From Alentia gelatinosa (taxonomy: Eukaryota; Annelida; Polychaeta; Phyllodocida; Polynoidae), in contig OX465580.1 of assembly GCA_950022655.1 (NCBI GenBank), positions 101,946,797-102,010,796 of the forward strand: a DNA stretch of 64,000 nucleotides, written 5' to 3'. Both the position numbers and the translations under genes were made by a program. Each line of letters starts with the position of its first letter. Position 1 is the first letter of the stretch. Below are positions 40,162-49,838 of this stretch, piece by piece. The notes below the pieces were generated by a model. That model ran no database searches and was not told the DNA's origin. It was given only the letters and a program-made list of their open reading frames with translations.

Positions 40162-40458
40162 TTATAGGTATACAGTAATAAGGAAACCTAGTGTGTGCCT
40201 GAATTATATCTGTTCCTCGATGTTTTGGCCGGAAATATATTCGCCTCGTTCTTCGAACTCGGTGAATGTTTCTGACCAAAACATCTCGGAACAGATTCTA
40301 TTCAGGTACACTAACCGCCTCTCTCTGTATTATTGATTGTTGCTAATCATTGAACAATTCATTATCATGATACTGCTTTTATATTTCTGACCAAAATATC
40401 GAGGAACAGATGGAATTCAGACACACTCACTATGTCTTTTTATTATTATATACCGATA
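40162..40458. mobile_element. Fold-back element with three related arms
   Basis: An arm containing CTGTTCCTCGATGTTTTGG occurs on the plus strand at 40189-40251. Its imperfect inverse runs from about 40254 to 40313. A second inverse copy containing CCAAAATATCGAGGAACAG runs from 40381 to about 40458. Arms 1 and 2 form a hairpin of about 125 nt around a GTTC/GAAC turn. Arms 1 and 3 share more flanking sequence, including a GGTATA-TAATAA block, and define long terminal inverted repeats of about 75-80 bp. It carries no coding capacity. A fold-back or MITE element with a nested or rearranged arm is the likely origin. Confidence 0.6.
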
Positions 40459-40551
40459 TTCGATTTAAATGTCATTGTTGTACTTACATTATCAACCTAT
40501 TTCAACCTTCGAATGTTAGTCTCTGCTTGTCAACAAGTCACGTGGTACGGT

Positions 40552-40576
40552 GTGGCGTAAAATTATTTTACGCCAC
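40552..40576. repeat. Perfect 12-bp-arm palindrome
   Basis: GTGGCGTAAAAT and ATTTTACGCCAC flank a single T. The flanks (GGTAC on the left, GGTGCGGCC on the right) extend the symmetry weakly. It lies about 95 bp right of the fold-back element and may be the end-to-end remnant of a similar element, or a dimeric factor site. Confidence 0.6.
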
Positions 40577-41336
40577 GGTGCGGCCGAACGGAATCTTTTC
40601 TGTTTTCGCATAAAAGTGAGACATTCGTGTACCGGTATTTAATAATATGTTTAAAACAGATCTAATCTTTTATGTTGTGCTCTTTGTATAGTGTGACTAC
40701 CTAGCGAATACGACCATTTTTACCCAGTTCCAAAGGTGGTCTTAATATGTACACATACGTGCATATATAACCGTATAAGAATGTGGCATATATCTACTGT
40801 ATGGCAACTGTGTTTCCACTTCTTAATGATACAAATAAATACACGACTTCCCCTTTACTGGATTAGAGTATAGCAGAACTTAAACTTCGCAGACTCCACA
40901 CAGATAGCTAGAGAGCGTTGCACGCCCCTCTCCTCACTAGCCACAGAGCCCCGCCTACCACCAGCTCTACCCCCACCCCTCCCGAGGAGGACGGGGTGGG
41001 CCCAAGCCACTCCTAAACGCACTAGCCCCCGGAGAAGGAGGGGGAGCCCCGGTGAGCCCTGCTGTCCTCCCACCTGGATCCACCCAACCTAACAGATCAA
41101 GACACCTGTCGCGTGGGCCCCACGTGGCAGGTACTCGCGATCAGACAGCGGGCCTGACTGGGGTCGGTAGGGGAGGGAGATGGGGAGGGGGAAGAGGTTC
41201 TGTGGGCATACATGTATCTTGTTATTAGACTGAGAAGATGGGCCAGTGAGGACAGTCATGCCTCCGCAGGAGCATCCGGTCTCATAAAGCTTGACTACCA
41301 CCACTCTGCTGACACCCGACGCCGACTGAGTTTGAA

Positions 41337-41337
<1 letters not shown>
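40577..41337. other. AT-rich then GC-rich DNA, no gene recognised
   Basis: A GC-rich block lies at about 40890-41330. Open frames on the minus strand lack a recognisable domain. Confidence 0.5.

Positions 41338-41399
<62 letters not shown>
41338..41399. repeat. (AT)n microsatellite
   Basis: An uninterrupted AT dinucleotide run of about 62 bp. Confidence 0.92.
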
Positions 41400-41402
<3 letters not shown>

Positions 41403-42331
41403 TACAACGCATAGTCATACCGTGCAGCTAAATATTTAGAAATAGGCTTATATATATACATGCATATACACACATTACGTCTGATACTGTCTCATATTTG
41501 TACGCCTACGTTATATAATATTCATATCATCCGAATGTGTTCAATGCCTTCCTTGCTTTCTCTCATGGATTTCAACCACATACTACATACACAAGCTACA
41601 CTACCATGCTGTAGACTCCGACCGCCTCTGTCCCATACCCTACCCCATATACACACAGCACACATGACCTAGACAGGTGAGGTAAACTGGGCCCGAAGCG
41701 GATGACTGATTTCTAGGCCTTACAGGTATGACGACAGGTAGTAGTACAAGTTACCTGCCTCCACTGCAGCATGTCTGTCTCCTTAATCCTATCTGTGTGT
41801 GTGTGTGTGTGGGCGTCTTCGGTGTATACTACTGTATCCTGTTATTCTTCTGTAACGTGTACTTGACATTCCTATATTGCACATATGGCCATCGTGCACC
41901 TAACCCATTGTGTGGGTGAATGTCCTCCACTGCGAGTTAACATATAATTTACCCTCCTCCTTCGGAATGCTCACGGTGCATTTACGTTCAACATGTAAAA
42001 TTAAAACTTGAATATACGTGGTCTCAGGACATATACATTAAACTGGATTTCTATATAGTCTGATCAAAAAGATAAAATGTTCATAATATTATCATATTTC
42101 CGTAGGCGAATGTCTCACTTTTACTGGCCAGGAGTACATATTCTGTTCGACTTTCAATGACGAAAAGTTTAACCTTACGTCCCTCCGTATCATGTGACCT
42201 CTGTCATTCTCATAGGCTTGCCAGAATGTAAACAAACTAAATGGCGGACAATTCCCTTATCAAAAGAAAAACTTGCATAATACGAAAGCCCACAACTACA
42301 TATGTACCCGAAATCAACATAAGATAAATAA
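41400..42331. other. No gene recognised; (GT)n tract at 41793-41811
   Basis: A 19-bp GT dinucleotide run is the only simple feature. The surrounding DNA is mixed in composition without an exon. Confidence 0.5.
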
Positions 42332-42363
42332 ACATTCAGCTTCATATAGACATACACAATAAA
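42332..42363 (+). other. Donor copy of the 46181-46212 filler
   Basis: This 32-bp stretch recurs exactly, in the same orientation, at the junction of the tandem duplication at 46038-46362. It sits in ordinary AT-rich DNA, with no sign that the 32 bp are themselves a repeat unit. Confidence 0.8.
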
Positions 42364-42959
42364 GACATTTCTGACTGAAATCAATGTTACCAGTATCGAC
42401 GCACTGCTGATAGTCGTGGAGGTAAAAGCATGGGACATCACCGCGCAGTGCCTACCCAACAGACCACCTGAGAACCATCGGTCAATGTGAATATTCGAGG
42501 ATTAAAACGGGCCTGACTGTAGGGCGAGGCAATGAAATAGTGAGGTGTGAAATGGCGTTTTAAACTATTTCTAGGTATATAATGATAAAAGATACAGTGC
42601 GTGTACACATATATGAGCATGTGGCCCATGCTCAAACCCACGCTCCAAAGTACATATTGAGTATTGTAAGTCAAATATAGGGTTGAGGATAAGAGCTCAG
42701 TCTGAGGCATAATAATTCCAATGTCATAGTATGATTCTAGTCTTAAAGTATTCCTTAGATTTACGACTACAAGTTGTATCTATAAATATACTATTTAATG
42801 ACTAGAAGTTCATCTCACGGGTATTAGAACCATGGTCTCCGACAAGCAAGGGGCTTTCCCTGTAAGACCTTAATCAGGTTGAATGTCACTTTGTTGGTTT
42901 ACCCCTCGATTGTCATGAGCAAGATGACACTACATTCAACATAAAGTTACCCCTTGTGA

Positions 42960-42960
<1 letters not shown>

Positions 42961-43021
<61 letters not shown>

Positions 43022-43080
43022 ATATATACCTTTGGGTATCTGTGACTTTCATGTATATATATTTATATAATATATATATG

Positions 43081-43111
<31 letters not shown>

Positions 43112-43115
43112 ATAT
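42961..43115. repeat. Compound (AT)n / (GT)n microsatellite
   Basis: Perfect TA runs at about 42963-43013 and 43075-43100, with a TGTGTGTG run at about 43100-43112. The two TA runs are separated by about 60 bp of TA-rich unique sequence. Confidence 0.85.
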
Positions 43116-44572
43116 AATATGGGTCTCACACATTCAAAACCATGCCCATATTTGTTGCTTTTGGGTCGACAGCGTAGAACATGCACATACCTATAAGCAT
43201 GCCTGACCCAGTGCCTTTAAATCTTTATATGCAAAGGGCTAAAGAACCTCCCTGCGGTTAGAATCCCTGACTGGGATTACCCCATTTCACACAGTCATTT
43301 GTATAATCTAGACCTTCGTTGAGATTAACATGATTTCGTGTATATACATGTCTTCCCTTAGCATGTGGTCAATTGTTCGCATTCTCCTCTCGGTGAAGGT
43401 ATGCGGTGTGTTTGTAACAGGCCTTTATCGATCATAGGGTTCATAGTAAAAGTTTTTCAATGAGACGTGATATCCAATTGTGGTTGTATTTTCATTATTT
43501 AGCCTATATGAGGTGAGGCTGGAATGGACATACCCGATAACTAATAATTTTGAATGTAGATATCACTATACGACATATTTCTGAATAAGCATTTGATCAT
43601 ATCATAGAGTGGCTGTCAAACCTGCCCCTCCTCCTCCGCAACATATGTAAGTATAGTTCAGAACTATTTGTGCAGGTGTAAGTGAGTGGAGTGTGGACAG
43701 GTGAGAGAGAAGTTGTCCACCCCACAGGGCACCGCCCGGAGCCCCCTGCGTTCACCCCACTGCCCACTCCCTGATCACCTGGCATCATCCCACGATGACC
43801 ACTACTCAGACTGGCGCCCCTGGGGTGGGCGATAATACCGGGATTTGCCAACAGGTGTCATTGGCGCCCGCCAGATGTCAGCAGTGACAAGGTCCACTTC
43901 CTTCGAGGCCATCTTCGTCACGGCCGGGCGGCCCCGACGTCTCGGGTCCCGTGTTAGGGGTCACTGAGGGCTGACCTTTGTCCTCTCGACCCCCTTACAT
44001 ACCATGAAAAGTGGGCCAAGATGGCAGTGGGTTGTTGTTATGGTTTATCCGAGCAATAGGGTGAAGGAACAGAAATCGTGTGCATTGATACTGAACCCGT
44101 TCCAGAATAGAAGGGTGAACTGCATGATTTAATCTTTACCAGGCTGTAGAAAACGATAGAAGAGATGTCATGCTGACATTTGTTTCATAATGATTACTCT
44201 TTCTTTTATTGACATAGATGTTTGTATTGTGTCTACGAAATAAGGTACTTACAGCTTGCTGATATACTGCTGACCCATAGGTCGTGATATCGGACTGGCC
44301 GTATCGTAGGACAGGGTCTTCCATATAACTAGAAAAGGTATGGAAAATCGGGCGATTGTAGGTGTGGAGACAGTGGAGCGAGGCATATATACTTTATGCA
44401 GACAACAGGCTCGTGTGTTAAGGTAGACAGCAAACAAAGATGTAGTATACAGAAATGAGAGTTTGTCCACAGACTGCCTCAGAGCAACTATGATTTTCTA
44501 AGATCCTCAGTATGATCATGACCGGTCGTATACCTATATGGAGTATATATATGGCACACCAGGAACAATTCG
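43116..44572. other. No gene recognised; GC-richer island at 43640-44050
   Basis: GGTTAGAATCCC at 43256-43267 resembles a pol III B-box without a credible tRNA around it. The island holds GGGTCA...TGACCT (about 43960-43978) and GGCCATCTT/AAGATGGC YY1-like words. No exon was recognised. Confidence 0.5.
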
Positions 44573-44621
44573 GCACTCAAGCAGACGACATTTCTCCACC
44601 TGTTTCCTGCGACTGCCAGGA
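44573..44621 (-). other. Two-part motif, copy 2 (paired with 32122-32181)
   Basis: GCACTCAAGCAGACGAC (44573-44589) is followed after 17 bases by TGCGACTGCCAGG. Copy 1 at 32122 has the same order and orientation with a longer spacer. A G-rich tract follows at 44700-44780, parallel to the purine tract beside copy 1. See the finding on this pair. Confidence 0.3.
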
Positions 44622-44699
44622 AAGTCACGTGACTCACCGAGGAACGCTGCACCTGTTCCGCCTGACGACACACCATCAACAACAAAGACCACAAGAAGA

Positions 44700-44790
44700 G
44701 GGTGAAGGGGGTGAGGGGGTGATTCGGGGTGGTGGACCGGGGCGAGGTGAAGGGGGACGGGGGGAGGGTAAAGGGAGGGGGTACAGGCAC
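44700..44790 (+). repeat. G-rich purine tract
   Basis: About 90 bases dominated by GGGG/GAGG words. On the minus strand this is pyrimidine-rich and proline-coding in one frame, an artefact of composition. Potential G-quadruplex runs are visible. Confidence 0.5.
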
Positions 44791-45547
44791 GCGTAGCCCA
44801 AAGACCATGACCACTAAAAACGTCAACTGAAAACGACTCGACGTATAGCACTGTAAAGAACAGTTGACATTGAATGGCGAATTCGTCTATCCCAAATTTC
44901 AGCCATCGAAAATCAAAATGCTATTCGTGGAAATGAATATTAGATTGGTATACTGATAAACGGAATACATGTCGGTGTTACTTTCTGGTCGTATTCTTAT
45001 ACAATGTACGCTTAACTTTCCTTTATTTGGTTGGGTTGAGGAGTTGAAGATAAATATCTTTTTATCTGGTATTCATGGATCCCATTGCAACAATTTAAAA
45101 AATATTTTGTCATCTTCTATTCAAATGAGGGGAATTAACATCCAGTAAATGTATGAGATCTGTGGGCCACTACTTTCAGCTTTCTTTGCTTATGGAAACA
45201 ACCGTTGGAATCATATTCCCAGTACAATGCTTGTCTAGGAGAATTATGAATGTGCCCTGCCAACATTGAATCATTCCATTGGTTGTATCACGAACAATAT
45301 AAAAAAAATTGTTCTCATTAATAAGTACCACCTGGACGCAATTCAATATCTCTGACACTGGAGAGGTCAGGGACGTCAGTTTTGTGTGTGTAGTTATTCC
45401 ACCCCCAACAGGTGCCTGGCCCGTTCCTAGAAGACCGACGGTTATCAGCGACCAACAAATCACCCGGTGAGTTCAAACAAAGAGTTTGGGGATCCGTATG
45501 CAGCCGCCACTGGTTTTCAAAATTTTGAATGATGCAAATATTCCTGG
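44791..45547. other. AT-rich stretch, no gene recognised
   Basis: Nothing that can be supported was seen. Confidence 0.5.
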
Positions 45548-45956
45548 CAGGTGCGCATGTGCCGGCGCGTGCGCCCGGGTACCTCCTAGAAATGCCCCCC
45601 CTCCCTATCCTATGCAGTCGCCGCTAGAGGGCGCGCAGGTGGAAGGAGCCAGGCGCAGGACCGTTATGGTCGGGCACAAGCCCAGCGTCCAAAGCAGAGG
45701 TATTTTATTGTCAGGTGGACGGGAGGGTCGGGTTTAGGAGCTGCCCACCTGTCCCGTTTTCTGCCCACCTGCCAGGTAGATCTCTGCGCTGTGAACTGCT
45801 GGACTCAATCAGGTGGTACAAGGGGGTTGGGGTGTATGGGTATGAGTGGGGTGGGGCGTGCGGAGTGGTTGTGTGTGACTGCATGGAGGTGGGAGAAGGG
45901 GTGCTACGGGCAAGTGCACGACACGAGGCACTACACATCTGCTCTAATTGCAGGTG
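45548..45956. promoter_or_regulatory. Island with seven E2-boxes
   Basis: CAGGTG begins at 45548, 45636, 45712, 45810 and 45951, and CACCTG begins at 45746 and 45766. The island is GC-rich and CpG-rich, with an NRF1-like GCGCATGTGC word at about 45553 and a CTCF-like site at 45621. It is a strong candidate regulatory island by motif density. Overlapping open frames on both strands have no domain. Confidence 0.4.
45621..45634 (+). promoter_or_regulatory. CTCF-like site, plus orientation
   Basis: CCGCTAGAGGGCGC differs at one position from CCASYAGRKGGCRS. It faces the minus-strand match at 60914, giving a convergent pair about 15 kb apart. Confidence 0.4.
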
Positions 45957-46037
45957 CACGAATTAATGACTACGTTCAGCTTTGGAATTGTACACTTTCG
46001 CCGTCTGCCAAGAAGTACCGGCTGGTCGAATGCGGGA

Positions 46038-46362
46038 CTTAAAAGGAATAGTACACTAGAATACGGGATTTAACCAAAATAATGTAGTAGAATACCACTA
46101 TTGTATGCAAAGAAAAGTATAAGTTGTCTATCCGTGTAAGTGATCTATATGACTCTGCTCTATTTGTTGTAGTTACTCGCACATTCAGCTTCATATAGAC
46201 ATACACAATAAACAAGTCTTAAAAGGAATAGTACACTAGAATACGGGATTTAACCAAAATAATGTAGTAGAATACCACTATTGTATGCAAAGAAAAGTAT
46301 AAGTTGTCTATCCGTGTAAGTGATCTATATGACTCTGCTCTATTTGTTGTAGTTACTCGCAC
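46038..46362 (+). repeat. 145-bp perfect duplication with 35-bp filler
   Basis: Positions 46038-46182 and 46218-46362 are identical over 145 bp (offset exactly 180). The 35-bp insert between them (46183-46217) has its first 30 bases, plus the preceding AC of the repeat, identical to 42332-42363. The last five bases, CAAGT, have no donor that I can see. Zero divergence between units indicates a recent event. There are no target duplications or inverted ends, so this is not a transposon. Confidence 0.92.
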
Positions 46363-48964
46363 CTTCCAGATGATTAGACTTTAACTAAACTATACCTGTT
46401 ACTCTTTACTGAAACCTCTGAAATCTCTAAGGATTTAAACCTTGCCATTCGTGTGTTGGTTTTCAACGGGTATTGTGGGTTTGTAGCGGTTGCGTACGGA
46501 GGGACATCGTTCTCATGGCGCAGACAAAGGAACAATGGGCGAGTTTCCGGCCATAATAAACAACATATCTCCTGCAGAGACTTGTTATCTGATGTATGGT
46601 GAGATCCTTCTCAGCATACATTGTGCTTTATTGTGTCTGGCAGGTTAGATCAACTGGGTGCAATATGCAATACCCCGACTGGTATAACTAATCTTAAGGT
46701 CTCAGCAAAGGCACACATATCGGCTCGTACATACTTGCCAATAATTTAACAACACAGGTCAAAAAATAGAGACGAGATGTCATCTCTGTCAACAGGTGGG
46801 TGCGATACCCATGTTCCCTCACATAGCAATCCTAGAACTTGCTCAATGGAGTTTTCTCAACCGTGTGGAGGAGGGTGTCCACCACAACAGACATAGACGT
46901 GCCTGGTAGAGGACAAAGGAACGGCCAAGCCAGGCATGGCTCGATCGGGATGTGTGTGTATGTTACCCTTCACTAAGGCCGCCCATCCACACCCCAGCCC
47001 CACCCAGCATTGCCAGGAAAGGTGGGGGAGGGGGTTTGAAAGGGTGGGGCTGGGAGTGGGTGTGGCCTCTCTTGGGGCGTTTGCCCCCTAGTCCGACAGG
47101 TGGGGCTGCAGGTGCGATGAAGGAAACAAGTGGCGCGTGGAGGGCGGTCCGTGGGCACGCGACAGCACTGCCCTCTGCCGAGCCGATTAGATTATAGAAC
47201 CTGGCCGGTGCTTAGCATATATCAAAGACCGATATCTGGACAATGGAGTTGTGTCTGTCTGTCTGGCAGAGTTGGGGTGGCTCTCAGAGAGTTGGGAATG
47301 AAGGAGGGGGACAACGTGTGGCCAGAGGAGAGGAGGATAGGCGATGGATAATTGACCTGTATCTGCCACCCTCGCAAAACAACTAAATACATTGTACGTC
47401 ATACCTTTATTATCTTTCCCCAATAATCTATAAATGCTTTCTGCCAGTTTTCGTTTTTGAATTATAAATTTTGAATTATGAATAAAGGCATACTACTCGA
47501 GCGATAATCAAAGCATCATAGACACGTTCGGCCCTCACCCATGGGCGGTATTCTCGTTTCCATACAGAAATTAGTCTCCTCCAGTACCTGAGGACTGATC
47601 TCGAATGTTGAAGAATACGGTGCCAGCCGGCACGTGGTGAAGGTATTCACGTATTGTCCGCCGGGGTTGGGGGCAGCTGGGCGGGTGGGCGGGAATCATT
47701 CAATCAGACAGGTGGAGAGGGGTCATCTCCAGAGGCATCTGGCTGGGCTATACGTGTCTCACACACTGACCACAGGTCATCGAACACACTGACCGCCATG
47801 CCTCCCTATACCCAGCCAGGTGCCAGGTCACTATGGTAACATGATGGCCACCCGCACCCTCCCCAGGCGCCCGAAACACCTGTAGAGGGTAGTGATTGGT
47901 CACTCCTGTCCAGCCCGGTCATTTACCTGGACTGTTCCGCCTTCTGTTCCCACTGGAGTGTAGACAATGTCGCAGACGGTCTGTCCCCTGATACTCTAAA
48001 CTATGCGCACGCCAATAAAGCAAAGATAGAGGGCGATAATAGCGGATGGTGGCCATGATACAGGTGATACATACTTCACATCACCATCTGTTCTAGATGC
48101 TATCGATGAGACAGCTCACTGTGCACCATGGAACCACATTCTGTCCAGTCTTTATGGACCAGACTGTTGCTTCTCAAAAGAGCTTGGACGGATGGATACC
48201 TTTTGTAGCAGTTTGTTTGGCATAAGACCCCATCACTGGCTGTTACCACTCTTTCGTCATCAATATATACACGATATAGTATGTACATAATGAAATGTCC
48301 CTTAAAATCACATGAATATTTGTTTTTATTTTCCATTATCCCTGTTTGGAGGATTATTTTCTAGCATAGGTTCATATAATATAAAGATTTCTTTGGTCTG
48401 AATGTCAAAACTATATATTTTCAAGTCAGACTACTTCACATAGAAAACGCGTGTAATCATACTTTTGCTTAGGATTCAGAGGAGTCAAAACGTTTTAATC
48501 TACTGACTGTCATCAGTCTGCGTTGCAGAAATACACACATTTCTTATTATATAGTATTATGTTGTTTCTGTCGTTCTTTATAATATTCTTTACCACTCAG
48601 TTTGTTCCAATGTCTGAACCTAGAATACAGAGGAAAATGTCAGTTGCCTACAAAATTGGCATTTTTCATTATTGATTTGCAATTACATGTTCTCTGATTT
48701 TTTACCGAAGCCAATAGCTAGCATTTACGACCGTAACATCGCTTTAACAATCAGATTTTTCTGCCTTTTAAAGACTGCAACATCTAAATGTCCTTAACGC
48801 TGACATTACTTGTTCATTTTCCAATGAAATCAAAATGTCACTCTTTGGTGTTTCTATTCAAAATAAGCGAGCCTTCCACTGCCATTATACAGGTAAAAAA
48901 TCTTAAGTTCATCGCTGTTCCACTGCAAAGGGCTTCAAATTAAAGCATAATAACCAACCGACGG
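46363..48964. other. No gene recognised; GC-rich islands at 46780-47340 and 47520-48070
   Basis: Several CAGGTG/ACCTG words and isolated AGGTCA half-sites occur in the islands (for example near 47776 and 47826). From 48070 to 48960 the DNA is AT-rich and featureless. Confidence 0.5.
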
Positions 48965-49532
48965 TTGACAAAACACAATGCAATCCAGGCACATTTAATC
49001 AAACTTACGCTTACATGTTCAAACTACAAAGTATCAGTAGATAATAGAGACATGGGGCTTTGTACGTGGCCTTTTCCCATCGCTGAACTCTCCTTATCGG
49101 AGGGTCAAACATGTATTCCATGTTCATTATGCATCCTGCCCTGGGCGATCACCCGAAGCCTTTTGTGCTTTTTTTTTCAGAATTTCAGGGGTGCTTTTGT
49201 GATCTTTTCGCCTGGTTTTCTTTGGTTAACCCGAAACTGGCGGGGGTTATGTATGGGGGAATCGGTATCAATGGGTTGGACCTGGAGGATCAGCACCGGG
49301 GGTTCTCCCCGAGGCCCCTTGACAGTCCTTACACACCCACAACGGCATGGTATCGTCTTGCACGTTGCTCAGGACAACGCCCCTTGTCATTTCCTCAGCC
49401 AGCAAGACAGAAGTTCAAGACAAGGGCATCGAAAGAGAGTTGACAGAGTGGAAAGCATGTCCTCTTCCTTTTATTTACCTCAGGGAATAAAACCATATCT
49501 GATAGAGTCAATCTCATCGCGATATGATCTTT
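48965..49532. other. Open in two frames, no gene called
   Basis: Two overlapping plus-strand frames are open here: 193 codons from 48965, and 110 codons from 49111 to a stop at 49443. A good pyrimidine tract and AG precede 49181. Neither frame shows a known domain, and the longer one runs into the copy B repeat. Lengths are near chance expectation, so I leave it unannotated as a gene. Confidence 0.3.
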
Positions 49533-49838
49533 TATCCTACCCCTAATATATAATTCCTTACGCTTAATATTGAGCTTCCGTATGCCACGCTGACTGGCAT
49601 ACGGAGTTTTATATCCCACTAGTGGCATACAAAATTATTATCAGGTAATATTACAAAATCGAGGAGACAGGGTGGGATAAAATCAAAACCTGATTCGTTT
49701 TAATCTTGGCCATCGCATTCCACTCCTGGAGTTTGGGCTCCGGACTTCACTCGGCTTCGCATCGTGAAATCACTATGCCAAACCCCAGTCATGGCATACG
49801 GTGGCCAAGATTAAAACTCATCCAGTATTACGATAGTA
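49533..49838 (+). repeat. TATGCCAC fold-back repeat, copy B
   Basis: Collinear with copy A over the full 306 bp, starting TATCCTACCCC and ending TTACGATAGTA. The central palindrome is damaged (TATCCCACTAGTGGCATA), and the right end of module 1 reads GGGTGGGATA. The long stem of module 2 is kept. More diverged from copy A than copy C is. Confidence 0.85.

Noticed and set aside
48965..49546. 193-codon plus-strand open frame
   Set aside because: It runs into the fold-back repeat copy B and overlaps another open frame. It has no domain and its length is compatible with chance.
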